Below, in pieces: positions 7,969 to 17,368 of a stretch of 64,000 nucleotides of DNA. The DNA is taken from NCBI RefSeq assembly GCF_040373385.1, contig NZ_JBDXXH010000002.1:613555-677554 (forward strand), written 5' to 3'. The number at the start of each line of letters is the position of its first letter. Positions within the stretch are counted from its first letter, which is position 1. A program made the translations under genes and the position numbers. The DNA is from Nitratidesulfovibrio sp. GTDB taxonomy: Bacteria; Desulfobacterota; Desulfovibrionia; Desulfovibrionales; Desulfovibrionaceae. Below the pieces are notes generated by a model. It made no database searches. It had not been told where the DNA came from and saw only the letters and a program-made list of their open reading frames with translations.

Positions 7969-8709
7969 CTACAGCCAGTTGAACCAGCGCTTCCACGAGC
8001 CTTCGCGCTGATCCTGCACCTGCTGCGACTGCTGCTGGCGGTACTTGAGGTAGGCAACCTTGCTCTTTGCTTCGGCGTGGTCGCGCAGATCCTCGATTTC
8101 CGGGAAGTTCTCCACCACGTACACGTAGCGGCGCCAGGCGGCACCATAGCGTTCTGCACGCCAGAAGAAGTCGCCGATGTACAGTTCGCGCTCGGCGAGC
8201 AGGCGGCGGCATTCGGCAATGTGCTGCTTGGACTTCTCGGCGTATTCGGTGCCGGGGTAGCTTTCGCGCAGGCGCTGGTAGTACTGGATGGCTTCCGTCA
8301 GGCCCGTGGTGGGCCTGTCGATGGACAGAAAGGCTTTCTGGCGCGACTGCCCCACCTGGTACAGCACGTAGGGAATGGCCTCGTGCCGGGGGTGCAGGGT
8401 TTCGAATTCCTTGTAGGCTTCGCCCGCCAGCAGGTAGTCCTCATCCAGGAAGTGGGCGTCGGCAAGCGAAAGTTCGGCCTCGATGGTGTACGGGCTGAAC
8501 GGGAACTGTTCCTTCAGCTTGCTGAAGGATTCCGCAGCTTCGCCGTAGCGCTTCTCGCGCATGGAGTCGTTGCCGGCCTCGAAGAGTTCCTGCGCGGTTT
8601 CTTCCGGCGGGGGCAGGTAGAAGTAGTCAATGATGCCGCAACCCGAAAGCAGCAGCAACAACAGCATGGGGGGCACGGCGGACAGGATACGGGAAAGGGC
8701 GTTACGCAT
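7969..8709 (-). CDS. bamD: Outer membrane assembly lipoprotein BamD
   Basis: A 246-residue lipoprotein. The signal sequence ends in LLSGC with the lipidated Cys at 24, followed by [13 protein letters not shown], then tetratricopeptide-like repeats with the BamD/ComL pattern: [27 protein letters not shown] and [18 protein letters not shown]. BamD works with BamA in the periplasmic face of the outer membrane to fold beta-barrel proteins. The last gene of a trxA-trxB-bamD minus-strand operon, its ATG overlaps the trxB stop by eight bases (ATGCGTAA). The length matches the family (about 240). The last 25 residues are Gln/Arg-rich ([16 protein letters not shown]) and unusual but not domain-like. 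Confidence 0.92.
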   Translation of the reverse strand: MRNALSRILSAVPPMLLLLLLSGCGIIDYFYLPPPEETAQELFEAGNDSMREKRYGEAAESFSKLKEQFPFSPYTIEAELSLADAHFLDEDYLLAGEAYKEFETLHPRHEAIPYVLYQVGQSRQKAFLSIDRPTTGLTEAIQYYQRLRESYPGTEYAEKSKQHIAECRRLLAERELYIGDFFWRAERYGAAWRRYVYVVENFPEIEDLRDHAEAKSKVAYLKYRQQQSQQVQDQREGSWKRWFNWL

Positions 8710-9625
8710 CGAGCTGTTCCATGTAGGTGAAGGCTGCGGTTGCGGCAGTGGCTCCGTCGCCGACGGCGGTGGTCACCTGACGGCAGGCCTTCGACCGGAT
8801 ATCCCCGGCGGCGAAGACACCCGGCAGGCTGGTGCGCATTTCGGTATCGGTAATGATGAAGCCCTGCGGGTCCTTGTCGATGCCGTCGGGCAGAAAGTCG
8901 CCCACGGGTTCGAAACCGATGAAAATGAACAGCCCGTCCAGCGGCAGGAAGCGTTCTTCGCCCGTCTTCACGTCGGCCAGGGTGACGCCGGTCAGGCCGT
9001 TGTCGCCATGCAGCTTTCGAACAACTGAGGAAAACTCGATGTCGATGTTGGGCGCGGACTGCACCTTTTCCTGGTAGCACTTGCAGCCGCGGAACTCGTC
9101 GCGGCGGTGGATCAGGCGCAGGTTGGCCACCAGCTTGGCAAGGTACAGCGATTCCTCGAGGGCGGAGTTGCCACCGCCCACCACGCCGACCTTCTGGCCA
9201 CGAAAGAAGTTGCCGTCGCACAGGGCACAATACGAGATGCCCTTGCCGATCAGGCGGTCTTCGTCCGGCAGCCCCAGCTTCTTGTAACGGGCACCGGAGC
9301 AGACCACAACGGTCTTGCCGGTGATCCACTCGTCTCCCACGCGCACGCGGTTGGCGCCGGGCGCGGGTTCGAACGCGGTTACCGCGTCGTTGTACTTGTC
9401 GTGGGGGTAGCGTTCAAGGTGGGCGGCGAACAGGTCCGCCAGCTCCCAGCCCTGGATGCCCTTTGGAAAGCCGGGGTAGTTCTCTATTTCGGCGGTCATG
9501 AGTACCTGGCCGCCGGGAGACAGCTTTTCGACGAAGGCGACGCTCACGCCGGAACGCAAAAGATAGAGGGCGGCCGTCATCCCGGCCGGCCCTCCTCCAA
9601 TGACGATGGCGTCGTATGTCTTCAT
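8702..9625 (-). CDS. trxB: Thioredoxin reductase
   Basis: A 307-residue low-molecular-weight thioredoxin reductase, an FAD/NADPH homodimer that keeps thioredoxin reduced. The FAD-binding [11 protein letters not shown] is at 10-20, the redox-active CALC at 133-136 (family CATC), and the NADPH-domain [12 protein letters not shown] follows at about 147-158. The C-terminal [11 protein letters not shown]...VGDGATAA closes the FAD site. One base separates it from trxA, its likely partner, and it overlaps bamD, so all three are co-transcribed. Some Desulfovibrio TrxB enzymes use NADH-like donors; that cannot be judged here. Confidence 0.95.
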   Translation of the reverse strand: MKTYDAIVIGGGPAGMTAALYLLRSGVSVAFVEKLSPGGQVLMTAEIENYPGFPKGIQGWELADLFAAHLERYPHDKYNDAVTAFEPAPGANRVRVGDEWITGKTVVVCSGARYKKLGLPDEDRLIGKGISYCALCDGNFFRGQKVGVVGGGNSALEESLYLAKLVANLRLIHRRDEFRGCKCYQEKVQSAPNIDIEFSSVVRKLHGDNGLTGVTLADVKTGEERFLPLDGLFIFIGFEPVGDFLPDGIDKDPQGFIITDTEMRTSLPGVFAAGDIRSKACRQVTTAVGDGATAATAAFTYMEQLDA

Positions 9626-9626
9626 G

Positions 9627-9950
9627 TTAGCCGAGGGCCTTCTGCGCGATCATGTCCTTGATGCTGCTCTTGGACACGGCGCCGGTGATCTGCTCGACCA
9701 CTTCGCCGCCCTTGAACAGGATCAGGGTGGGAATGGCGCGGATGCCGTACTTGGAGGGGGTGGCGGGGTTCTCGTCCACGTTCATCTTGGCGATGAGCAC
9801 CTTGCCGTCGTATTCGGCGGCCAGTTCGTCGATGACGGGGCCCATCGCGCGACACGGACCGCACCAGGGAGCCCAGAAGTCGATCAGCACGGGAAGGGAG
9901 GATTTGAGGACGTTGGCTTCGAAGTTGGCGTCGGTGATCTGAACGGCCAT
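9627..9950 (-). CDS. trxA: Thioredoxin
   Basis: A 107-residue canonical thioredoxin with the WCGPC active site (C30, C33), the preceding FWAPW, the cis-proline AIPTLILFKGG and the C-terminal helix. It reduces protein disulfides in the cytoplasm and is recycled by the adjacent TrxB. The start at 9950 is supported by AAAGGAGTGCACC before ATG. It is the first gene of the trxA-trxB-bamD operon; the 230 bases upstream to the tsaD stop should hold the promoter. Confidence 0.96.
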   Translation of the reverse strand: MAVQITDANFEANVLKSSLPVLIDFWAPWCGPCRAMGPVIDELAAEYDGKVLIAKMNVDENPATPSKYGIRAIPTLILFKGGEVVEQITGAVSKSSIKDMIAQKALG

Positions 9951-10181
9951 GGTGCACTCCTTTTGGTCGTATATGCGATGCGGCGACCGCACCCGAGACG
10001 GTCAATGCCCGGTCTCGATACGGACAGGACCTGGAACAGCAAGGGCAGGAGCGGCGTGCGAGGGCTGCGCGGCGGACCGCGCATGGCGATGCCCCGGCAG
10101 GTGCCCCGCCTCCTGCCAACCTATGAAGAAATAGTAGGGCGTTGCTGGCGTGTCAAGCACGACGGCGTGGGCAGCCCGCTT

Positions 10182-11432
10182 CTACACATTGCGGAACATG
10201 GTGAAATCATCGGGAATCGAGCGCCCGCGCGGGATGGCCTCCAGCGCAAGGTCGTGCCCCAGCCCAAGGGACGCCAGCAGCCAGCCCGCGTGGGCCACCA
10301 TGATGCCGTTGTCGGTGCACAGGGTGGGCGACGGCAAAAGCAGCGGCAGGCCCGCGCGCCGGGCAAGATCGGTCAGGGCCTCGCGCACGTACGAGTTGGC
10401 GGCCACGCCACCTGCGGCTACCAGTGCCCTTACGGGGGCGCGGGGAACGTCGGGTTCCGCCCTGCCCTGCCCCGTGCCCGTCACAAGGGTTGCCCCCCCG
10501 TGCGTGGCGGCGGGGCTGGCATCTCGCGCTGCCGTCCCGTTTTTTTTGCGCTTCTTTTTGGCCGGGGTGGCGGGCGTACCGGGCAGCGGTCCGTTTTCGC
10601 GCACCAGCGCCCGTTCGAGCTTGATGCGCAGGGTGTCGGCCACGGCGTGGTTGAACGAGGCGCAGAAGTCGCACAGGGCCTCGTCCGGTGCCTCAGCGGG
10701 CGCATCAGCCGCCGCATCGGTCAAACCGGCCGCCACGGCACGCGCGGCGGCGATCAGAACGGGGTTGGCCTGCACCACCAGCCCGGCGGCGGTCTTCAGG
10801 CCGCTGAAGCTGAAATCGAGGTTGTCGTTATCGACATAGGGCCGGGGAAACATGGCCGGAGTCACCCTGCCCTTGCGCCCCAGTTCGTCGATGGTGCGCC
10901 CGCCGGGATAGGCAAGGCCGAGCTGCTTGGCCACCTTGTCGAAGGCCTCGCCCGCCGCATCGTCCAGGGTGCGCCCCAGCAGTGGCATGTGGCGCGGCGA
11001 TTCCATGCGGTAGATGTGGGTATGCCCGCCGGACACCAGCAGGCCCAGCGCAGGGTACGCCATCTCTGCGGCAATGCCCGCCGCCAGCAGGTGGGCGTGC
11101 AGATGGTTGACTCCCACCAGTCGGGCGCCGGTGGCCAGGGCCAACCCCTTGGCAAAGCCCATGCCCACCAGCAGGCTGCCCAGCAGGCCCGGCCCGCGTG
11201 CCACGGCCACCACGTCGATGTCGGCGGCGGTCACGTCCGCGCGGCGCAGCACCTCGTCGCACAAGGCACCGATGAGCCGGTAATGCTCGCGCGAGGCCAG
11301 TTCCGGCACCACCCCGCCGAACAGGGCGTGCACGTCGGCCTGCGAGGACATGACGTCGGCAATGACCACGCCGTCGCGCACAAGCGCCAGCGCGGTTTCA
11401 TCGCACGAGGTTTCTATGCCGAGACAGAGCAT
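10182..11432 (-). CDS. tsaD: tRNA N6-threonylcarbamoyladenosine synthase catalytic subunit TsaD, with internal insert
   Basis: A 416-residue TsaD (Kae1/Gcp), which with TsaB/E/C makes t6A37 on ANN-decoding tRNAs. It shows [10 protein letters not shown] at 5-14, the metal-binding HLHAH at 110-114, SGGHTHI 134-140 and the C-terminal [11 protein letters not shown] plus [14 protein letters not shown]. The family is about 340 residues; here residues 279-333 form a low-complexity insert (KKKRKKN, Ala/Pro/Gly-rich) between the last large helix and the AGGVAAN strand, with another small Ala/Pro loop at 238-250. The start ATG at 11432 gives the family N-terminus exactly. It is transcribed alone; fbp lies upstream on the same strand past a large inverted repeat. 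Confidence 0.94.
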   Translation of the reverse strand: MLCLGIETSCDETALALVRDGVVIADVMSSQADVHALFGGVVPELASREHYRLIGALCDEVLRRADVTAADIDVVAVARGPGLLGSLLVGMGFAKGLALATGARLVGVNHLHAHLLAAGIAAEMAYPALGLLVSGGHTHIYRMESPRHMPLLGRTLDDAAGEAFDKVAKQLGLAYPGGRTIDELGRKGRVTPAMFPRPYVDNDNLDFSFSGLKTAAGLVVQANPVLIAAARAVAAGLTDAAADAPAEAPDEALCDFCASFNHAVADTLRIKLERALVRENGPLPGTPATPAKKKRKKNGTAARDASPAATHGGATLVTGTGQGRAEPDVPRAPVRALVAAGGVAANSYVREALTDLARRAGLPLLLPSPTLCTDNGIMVAHAGWLLASLGLGHDLALEAIPRGRSIPDDFTMFRNV

Positions 11433-11506
11433 GGAATTGTCCGCCTGATAGTTGCGGAGGGCATTGTTCCGCACAACCCTATGAAAACGTTTGGGGAGGT
11501 GGGAGG

Positions 11507-11605
11507 GGGAGGGAGGAACCCCTTTTGGCGCTCTGCGGTCGCCATCCGTAAGGATCACGCCGCGCGTTCGCCCAACGGCTGCCGCAAAAGGGGTTCCTCC
11601 CTCCC
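11507..11605. repeat. 20-bp perfect inverted repeat with 59-bp spacer between fbp and tsaD
   Basis: The arm at 11507-11526 (GGGAGGGAGGAACC then CCTTTT) is exactly complementary to the arm at 11586-11605. The spacer is GC-rich and non-coding. The element fills the fbp-tsaD intergenic region starting 26 bases after the fbp stop. It could be a large terminator cruciform, a mobile-repeat (REP/MITE-like) unit or a dispersed genomic repeat; the run of Gs and Cs beside a TTTT/AAAA core recalls the AAAACTTTT element at the right edge of the window. Confidence 0.75.
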
Positions 11606-11630
11606 ATAATATTTGCGCCGTTGCCCCACC

Positions 11631-12644
11631 CTACTTCGCGTGGCGGGTGTAGATGTCGGTCACGGCCTGCACGTCGCGGCGCGAGCCGATGAACAGGGGC
11701 ACGCGCTCGTGAAGCGCCTGGGGCTTGATGTCCAGGATGCGCCCGGTACCGTCGGTGGCAAGGCCACCAGCCTGTTCGGCCAGAAAGGCCAGGGGCGAGG
11801 CTTCGCACTGCAGGCGCAGCTTGCCCTGGGGCTTTTGCGGGTCGCGCTGGTCCATGGGGTACATGAAGATGCCGCCGTACAGCAGGGTGCGGTGGAAGTC
11901 GGCAACCAGGGAACCCACGTAGCGCAGGGAATAGGGTTTGCCGCGCTCGTTGCCGGTGCCCTTGAAGTAGCCGACGGCCTCGCGGGTGGCTTCGTCCCAG
12001 TAGTGCCAGTAGGATTCGTTGACGGAGTATATCTTGCCCCGCTCGGGAATGCGGATGTCGGGGTGCGAGAGCAGGAATTCGCCCACGGTGGGGTCCAGGG
12101 TGAAGCCGTGCACGCCCTGGCCGGTGGAATACACCAGCATGGTGGAGGGGCCGTACAGGATGTAGCCTGCGGCCACCTGCTCGGCGCCCGACTGGAGCAC
12201 GTCTTCCATGGTGGCGTCGTCGCCCGAGGGCGACTTGCGCCGCAGGATGGAGAAAATGGTGCCGACGTTGATGTTCACGTCGATGTTGGACGAACCATCC
12301 AGCGGATCGAAGATGAGGATGTAGTCGCCCCGGGTGAGCTTTTCGGAAACGCGGATGATGTCGGCGTTTTCTTCAGAGCCCATGGCGCACAGCGCGCCGG
12401 AGCGCTCCATGCGGTAGATGAGCACGCGGTTGGCGAATTCGTCCAGCTTCTGCACGTTCTCACCCTGCACGTTGACCTCGCCGGTGCCGCCCAGAACATC
12501 CAGCAGGCCCGCCTTGTTCACGCTGCGGGCGATGATCTTGGCGGACAGGATGAGGTCGTTCAGCAGGGTGGTGAACTGGCCGGTGGCCGCAGGCGAACGC
12601 TTCTGGTGTTGCAGCAGGTGCTCGGTGACGGTGACCTCTGGCAT
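11631..12644 (-). CDS. fbp: Fructose-1,6-bisphosphatase, class I
   Basis: A 337-residue class I FBPase, the irreversible step of gluconeogenesis hydrolysing fructose-1,6-bisphosphate to fructose-6-phosphate. The metal/substrate residues are visible: GSEEN at 90-94, DPLDGSSN at 113-120, then the NESYWHYW and [22 protein letters not shown] blocks, with [19 protein letters not shown] near the C-terminus. The length is normal. With the pyc/PEP-synthase-like module at 21-29 kb it supports active gluconeogenesis from C3 acids such as lactate. A clear AGGAG lies just upstream of ATG. It is monocistronic or at the end of the lipoprotein unit 150 bases upstream. Confidence 0.96.
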   Translation of the reverse strand: MPEVTVTEHLLQHQKRSPAATGQFTTLLNDLILSAKIIARSVNKAGLLDVLGGTGEVNVQGENVQKLDEFANRVLIYRMERSGALCAMGSEENADIIRVSEKLTRGDYILIFDPLDGSSNIDVNINVGTIFSILRRKSPSGDDATMEDVLQSGAEQVAAGYILYGPSTMLVYSTGQGVHGFTLDPTVGEFLLSHPDIRIPERGKIYSVNESYWHYWDEATREAVGYFKGTGNERGKPYSLRYVGSLVADFHRTLLYGGIFMYPMDQRDPQKPQGKLRLQCEASPLAFLAEQAGGLATDGTGRILDIKPQALHERVPLFIGSRRDVQAVTDIYTRHAK

Positions 12645-12795
12645 GGAGTGCTCCTGGCGGAACCGCGCCAGTGCGGCGCGGTGTGGAAGTACCGGGCGCG
12701 GCCCGGCGGATGAGGGAAAGGCCAGAAACGGCGCGCGCCGGGGCGCACCGCCCGTCAGATGACGGAAACGGATACGCCCCGGCGCAACGCGAACC

Positions 12796-13761
12796 TTATC
12801 GGATGGCTTCTTCCTTGACCTTCTGATCGTCCGACGCCTGCGGCGCGGGCTTGGTCAGGATGCTGCCCTCGGATTCGTCAAGTTCGGGGTAGGCGGGCTG
12901 GATTTCGGTCACCGGCTCGTTGGGGGTGTTGGCAGAACCCAGGGCGGCGGCCTGCTTGAGGATGGCAAGCTGTTCAGGCTTTTCGGGAAAGCTGCCAGCC
13001 TCGGGCACGGCGAAGACCAGCGGCAGGTTGCCGAGGTAGCGCGACACCCAGTAGAACTCGCCATTGGCGTTGGCGACGGACCCGTAGACGTTCTTGTCGA
13101 CCACGCTGCCCCAATCGGTGGAAGCGATGGGGGTGGCCTGCGCGTCGAAGCGACCGGGCCACATGACCTGGCCGGGTGCGGCGATCATCAGGTCCGCCGG
13201 GCGCGACGAATACGGCAGCAGTGCGCGGATGTCGAAATGGGCGATGACGAGGCCCCGGAAATCGGTCCCGGAGTACACAGGCACGCCCACGTACACCTCG
13301 GGGCCCATGGGGGTTTCCTGCACGTAGCTGCGCAGGGCGCGCATGTTCTGCTTGGCGTCTTCCTTCAGCAGCGGGGCGAAATCCAGCGGCTTCATGGACG
13401 CCTCGGGCTGCTGGGCCATGACGTTGCCTTCGCTGTCCACGGCGGCCAAGCCGCTGATCCACGGAAAACGCTGGAACATCTGCTTGGCCCAGGCGGTGTC
13501 GGGCCTGCGGTCGCTGTTTTCCAGCGCCCGCTCAAGGGCGCGCAACTGGATGTCGATCCCGGCGAACCCTTCGGCCAGGCGGGCTTCCGCGGGTGCCACC
13601 TCGCCCTTGTCCTCAAGGTCGAGCTTGGCGGGCGTATTCAGATATTCCCGGTAGTACCGGCGGGTGTCCTTCCAGTACCCCTTGGCCTCGTGCTTGCACC
13701 CCGTCGCCAGCAGCACGCCCAGCGCGAGCAGCAGACAGGCGGCCTTGTTGACTCGCTGCAC
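12796..13761 (-). CDS. Lipoprotein with PDC/Cache-like sensor domain
   Basis: A 321-residue predicted lipoprotein. A GTG start at 13761 is preferred because AGGAG sits seven bases upstream and the protein then begins with a signal peptide ending LLATGC, lipidated Cys at 22. The middle (about 90-240) reads like a periplasmic PDC/Cache sensor fold: [17 protein letters not shown], then [26 protein letters not shown], then a [14 protein letters not shown] repeat of the fold. The last 60 residues are acidic and low complexity. A free Cache-type lipoprotein may sense or bind small ligands at the membrane; function unknown. It follows the TPR gene by 141 bases on the same strand. Confidence 0.75.
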   Translation of the reverse strand: MQRVNKAACLLLALGVLLATGCKHEAKGYWKDTRRYYREYLNTPAKLDLEDKGEVAPAEARLAEGFAGIDIQLRALERALENSDRRPDTAWAKQMFQRFPWISGLAAVDSEGNVMAQQPEASMKPLDFAPLLKEDAKQNMRALRSYVQETPMGPEVYVGVPVYSGTDFRGLVIAHFDIRALLPYSSRPADLMIAAPGQVMWPGRFDAQATPIASTDWGSVVDKNVYGSVANANGEFYWVSRYLGNLPLVFAVPEAGSFPEKPEQLAILKQAAALGSANTPNEPVTEIQPAYPELDESEGSILTKPAPQASDDQKVKEEAIR

Positions 13762-13902
13762 TCTCTTTCTCCTGAATGGATCGTTGCGATCTGCGGCAGT
13801 CCGACTGGCGCGGGGCTTTCCCCGTCCCCCTCCGTCACGAAGGACGCGCACGGCTGCCGCGCGGTATCCCCGCGCGTGGGTTCGATACGAATGTCGTGCC
13901 CG

Positions 13903-14841
13903 CTATCCCTGGGCCCGCGCCTCCAGGCGCTCTGCCAGCGATTCGAGCATATGGATGAGCTTGTGCTTGCCCTGAAGGGGCTGCCCCTCGTCGGCCGTCT
14001 GCTGCCGCTGGCTTCCCTCCCCCGCGGACTTGAGGCGGTTGGTGAGTTCCTGGATCACGTCGGCGATGTCGGCGCGTTCTTCGTCGCTGCCCGATGCGGC
14101 CATCAGTTCCTCGTAGATGTCGAGGGCGCCGCGCAGGTCGCCCTGCTCGGCAAGCACCTGCGCCATGGAGCGGGTGCGCAGCGAAAAATGTTCCTCTTCC
14201 TCGTCCTGGCCATCGATGGCCTCGGGCGCGTCAGCCACATCCGCCGCGTCACCCGTACCGGTCGCCGCAGGTGCGATCCGCGCATCGGGCTTGTCGGCGG
14301 CGTATCCAACTGCGTGATCGGGCTCGTCCTGCATTTCGGGCATGGCCGAGATGGACGGCGCGGCCACATGCAGTGGCGCGGCGGCAGGGGCCGCAGGCAT
14401 GGCAGCGGGTTCCGTGCCGTTGCCGCCCAGCATGGCCCGCAACCCGTGCTCGATGACGGAAGTCCACGACAGCGCACCCTGGGTGCCGGAACGGAACGAG
14501 GCCGCCAGAAAGGCCAGGGCCAGCGCGGTATCGCGGCCCTTGTCCCCTGCGGCCAGGCAGGCGCTCCAGGCATCCCAGAAGCCGGGATAGGCACCCAGCA
14601 GGCGGGCCAGCTTGCCCACTTCGCCGTCGCGCAGGTCGTCCCTGTGGCTTGAGTGCAGAAGTTCGATGAGGAAAAGGCGTGCTTCGATGAATTCGGGATG
14701 GCGGTCAAGCCCCTGGCGCAGGGTGGCTATGGCGTCATTGGGTTGGCCGTTTTCGGCCAGCAGGCGGGCGAGCGGAAAAAAGACCTTAGAACTCGGTTCG
14801 AGTTCAAGTACCTCTTGATACCACTCAATTTTTGCCTTCAT
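13903..14841 (-). CDS. TPR-repeat protein
   Basis: A 312-residue soluble protein. Residues 1-110 hold tetratricopeptide repeats (WYQEVLELEPSSKVFFPLARLLAENGQPNDAIATLRQGLDRHPEF), followed by an Ala/Pro/Asp-rich linker at about 155-225 and a further TPR-like pair (LAEQGDLRGALDIYEELMAAS) near 240-275. No signal peptide is seen. It starts inside the end of ftsB (17-base overlap) and so belongs to the pgsA-small protein-ftsB-TPR run. A scaffold role in division or envelope work is inference from context only. Confidence 0.8.
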   Translation of the reverse strand: MKAKIEWYQEVLELEPSSKVFFPLARLLAENGQPNDAIATLRQGLDRHPEFIEARLFLIELLHSSHRDDLRDGEVGKLARLLGAYPGFWDAWSACLAAGDKGRDTALALAFLAASFRSGTQGALSWTSVIEHGLRAMLGGNGTEPAAMPAAPAAAPLHVAAPSISAMPEMQDEPDHAVGYAADKPDARIAPAATGTGDAADVADAPEAIDGQDEEEEHFSLRTRSMAQVLAEQGDLRGALDIYEELMAASGSDEERADIADVIQELTNRLKSAGEGSQRQQTADEGQPLQGKHKLIHMLESLAERLEARAQG

Positions 14842-15163
14842 CAGATCCGGCTCCCGGTGTGGCCGCTTCCGCCTGCGTCTCGGGGAAGATGTAGAGGATT
14901 TCGTTGTCCTTCACGAAGTTCAGCCGCTTGCGGATCATCTTTTCGACATATTTCCCGTCCGACTGCAAGAGCCGTATTTCGCGGCTCAGGGTCAGGTTGC
15001 GGGTGTCGAGGTCCTTCAGGCGGGCCTCCATGGCGGTGCACTGCTGCTTCAGCGTCTTGTACGCCACCATGCCCTGGTCGCTCCAGACAAGGCGATACAG
15101 CAGGACAACGTTAAGGGCCAGGGAAAGGCCGATGAGCAGGCGCCGCCAGAACATCTCGATCAC
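14825..15163 (-). CDS. ftsB: FtsB/DivIC-type septum formation initiator
   Basis: A 112-residue bitopic protein with a short cytoplasmic N-terminus, one transmembrane helix (about residues 8-25, LLIGLSLALNVVLLYRLVW), then a coiled coil (LKQQCTAMEARLKDLDTRNLTLSREIRLL) and the family-typical EKMIRKRLNFVKDNEILYIFP, equivalent to the E-x-x-AR-x-x-L-G-x-x-x-x-G-E region of FtsB/DivIC. It would join FtsL and FtsQ in the divisome periplasmic subcomplex. It overlaps the upstream small gene by ATGA and the downstream TPR gene by 17 bases, giving tight translational coupling. Confidence 0.85.
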   Translation of the reverse strand: MIEMFWRRLLIGLSLALNVVLLYRLVWSDQGMVAYKTLKQQCTAMEARLKDLDTRNLTLSREIRLLQSDGKYVEKMIRKRLNFVKDNEILYIFPETQAEAATPGAGSDEGKN

Positions 15164-15450
15164 TGCAACAGCCGGCGTAGCTCGCCGCGGCGTCGCATGG
15201 CGGAAACCGGCCCTTTCAGTTCTTCCAGAAAATTCGCGGTGGCGCGCTCTATCCGGCGCACATCGTCCTCGTCCAGCAGCACGGCGTCAAGCCGCTCCAT
15301 GAACGACTTGAGCACGGTGAACTCCTGCATCAGTTCCCCCCCAAGCTCCAGCCGCTCCAGATCGGGCTCAAGCTCAAGGATGGTCTGCAGGCAGTTCTTC
15401 AACCTGCTGTGCAGTCCCTCGTGATCCTGCATGAATGCGTCTCCGGCCAT
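15160..15450 (-). CDS. Small conserved helical protein
   Basis: A 96-residue, strongly charged, predicted all-helical protein with no cysteines, signal or transmembrane segment. It carries leucine heptad-like spacing (LKNCLQTILELEPDLERLELGGELMQEFTVL) suggestive of a coiled coil. I do not recognise a family. Its reality is supported by position: it starts 18 bases after pgsA and overlaps ftsB by the ATGA of 15160-15163, and its codon use matches the operon. A role near division or membrane biogenesis would be inference. Confidence 0.75.
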   Translation of the reverse strand: MAGDAFMQDHEGLHSRLKNCLQTILELEPDLERLELGGELMQEFTVLKSFMERLDAVLLDEDDVRRIERATANFLEELKGPVSAMRRRGELRRLLQ

Positions 15451-15468
15451 GCGCCCCGCCTGTGCGGG

Positions 15469-16056
15469 CTAGGCCCGTCCGGCGCCTTCCTTGAGCCAGT
15501 TTCCGTAAAATGTATACAGGTAGTTGAAGCCTGAAAATACCGTGAGAAACAACGCGATGTAAAGCATAAACTGCCCTGCCGGGTTGGGGTCCAGCCCGAA
15601 CCACGGGTAGTGCAGCATCAGCGGCACCAGCGCGAACATCTGCATGACGGTCTTCATCTTGCCGAACTTGTCGGCGGCGATGACCAGCCCTTCGTCGGCG
15701 GCCACGGCACGCAGGCCGGTGACCATCAGTTCCCGCGCAATGATCACGATGGCGATCCACCCGGCAATCCAGCCCAGTTCCACCAGCATGATCATCACCG
15801 AGCCGATGAGAATCTTGTCGGCCAGCGGATCAAGAAACTTGCCGAAGCTGGTCACCATGTTCGACCGCCGCGCGATGTGCCCGTCGATGATGTCGGTGAC
15901 CGAGGCCAGCGCAAACAGCACCACGGCCGCCAGGCAGGTGATGCGGCCGGGGAACATCAGCAGCCCGACGATGGCGGGCACGATGAAGATGCGCGCCAGC
16001 GTGATGCGGTTGGCAAGGTTGAACATCCGCTGGAAAGGGCTTGGTTGCTGCGTCAT
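15469..16056 (-). CDS. pgsA: CDP-diacylglycerol--glycerol-3-phosphate 3-phosphatidyltransferase
   Basis: A 195-residue integral membrane enzyme making phosphatidylglycerol-phosphate from CDP-DAG and glycerol-3-phosphate. The CDP-alcohol phosphotransferase motif is complete: DIIDGHIARRSNMVTSFGKF then LDPLADK, matching D-G-x2-A-R-x8-G-x3-D-x3-D. Four to five hydrophobic helices surround it. The start at 16056 is chosen because upstream frame is Cys/Arg/His-rich noise and AGGAACTCCCTC precedes this ATG. First gene of the pgsA-small protein-ftsB-TPR set. Confidence 0.94.
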   Translation of the reverse strand: MTQQPSPFQRMFNLANRITLARIFIVPAIVGLLMFPGRITCLAAVVLFALASVTDIIDGHIARRSNMVTSFGKFLDPLADKILIGSVMIMLVELGWIAGWIAIVIIARELMVTGLRAVAADEGLVIAADKFGKMKTVMQMFALVPLMLHYPWFGLDPNPAGQFMLYIALFLTVFSGFNYLYTFYGNWLKEGAGRA

Positions 16057-16239
16057 GAGGGAGTTCCTAGCACACTTCGCCGCGCTGGCAAAGGGCGGAT
16101 GGCTGTCGTGCCGTGCCTGGAATGTCGTGGCCCTGCGGGCGCGATGGCTGGCGCGGCAACTGGCGTGACAACTGGCGTGACAAGGGGTGCATTGGGGCCG
16201 GGGCGCGCGACTTCGCACGCACCGGCCCGGTCGCAATCA

Positions 16240-17136
16240 TCAGGCGTGGGTGCTGGCCACGGCCTCCAGGCTGTTTTCGGAAGCGGCCGCGATGTTGTCG
16301 GCCAGTTCAAGAAAGCCCTGCTTGGCGCGCGAATCCTCTTCCAGCATCACCACGGGCACGCCCCGGTCGGCGGCCACCACGGTGGCCGGGTCCAGCGGCA
16401 CGGCGCCAAGGAAGGTCAGCCCGTACTTTTCGGCCAGTTCGCGACCCCCGCCCTTCTTGAACAGCGAAATTTCGCCGCCGCAATGCGGACAGTACAGGCC
16501 GCTCATGTTCTCTACCACGCCGAGCACGTTGGCCTGGGCATACTGCAGGAAGTTGATGGCCTTGCGCACGTCGGCCAGCGAGATTTCCTGCGGGGTGGTC
16601 ACCACCACGCACAGGGCGTCGGGGATGGTCTTGAGCACGGTCATGTGCTCATCGCCGGTGCCGGGCGGGGAATCGATGAGCAGAAAGTCCAGGTCGCCCC
16701 AGTTCACGTCGGAAACGAACTGGCGAATGGCCGCCGTTTTCTTGGGGCCGCGCCACAACACCGCCGTGTCGCGGTCCTTGAGCAGCGAATCCATGGAGAT
16801 GACGAACAGGTTGTCGTTGTACTTCGCGGGATTCAGCAGGCCGCCGCGCTCGTCTGCCTCTATGCCTGCGCGCAGGCCCAGCAGGTTGGGCACGCTGGGA
16901 CCGTGGATGTCCACGTCCAGGATGCCCACCTTGTAGCCGCGTGCGGCCAGGGCCGCCGCCGTGTTCACGGTGACGGAGCTTTTGCCCACCCCGCCCTTGC
17001 CGCTCATGATGAAGAGCTTGTATCTGATCCGCCCCAGCGTGGAGGAGATGATCTCGTCCTGAATGGCCATGCCGGCGCTGGGCTTGCCCGTTTCGGCCTT
17101 GTTCTTGGCCGAGGGGCAGGTGCTGCACGAGGACAT
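16240..17136 (-). CDS. mrp: Mrp/NBP35-type P-loop iron-sulfur carrier ATPase
   Basis: A 298-residue ApbC/Mrp/NBP35 protein, a cytoplasmic scaffold or carrier for [4Fe-4S] clusters. The deviant Walker A GKGGVGKS is at 46-53, the switch DVDIHGPSVPNLLGL at 74-88, DSPPGTGDEH at 155-164 and the cluster-bridging CPHC at 216-219. An extra N-terminal cysteine pair C4/C7 (SSCSTCPSAK) resembles the N-terminal motif of many anaerobe Mrp proteins. The start at 17136 has AAGGAG upstream. The many Fe-S enzymes in this genome (lut, polyferredoxin, molybdoenzyme) need such a factor. Confidence 0.93.
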   Translation of the reverse strand: MSSCSTCPSAKNKAETGKPSAGMAIQDEIISSTLGRIRYKLFIMSGKGGVGKSSVTVNTAAALAARGYKVGILDVDIHGPSVPNLLGLRAGIEADERGGLLNPAKYNDNLFVISMDSLLKDRDTAVLWRGPKKTAAIRQFVSDVNWGDLDFLLIDSPPGTGDEHMTVLKTIPDALCVVVTTPQEISLADVRKAINFLQYAQANVLGVVENMSGLYCPHCGGEISLFKKGGGRELAEKYGLTFLGAVPLDPATVVAADRGVPVVMLEEDSRAKQGFLELADNIAAASENSLEAVASTHA

Positions 17137-17368
17137 ATGATGCTCCTTGTCTGTGGCCGCCTGGCCGGTGGCGCGGCGGGCCATGGAATTGCGATGCGGC
17201 GGGGCTTGCCCGCCCCGGTAAGGTAATGAATCGCGCCGCCCCGTCAAGTAAAAGCGCTGGGGCAACAGGCCAAGACCACAGGCGGCGAGAGCAAAAGCAC
17301 GCGGGCAGAACGCGCCGGGGCAGGACGCAATGCGCACGGGGCATTGATCCTGGGCCATCGCGGGGCTG

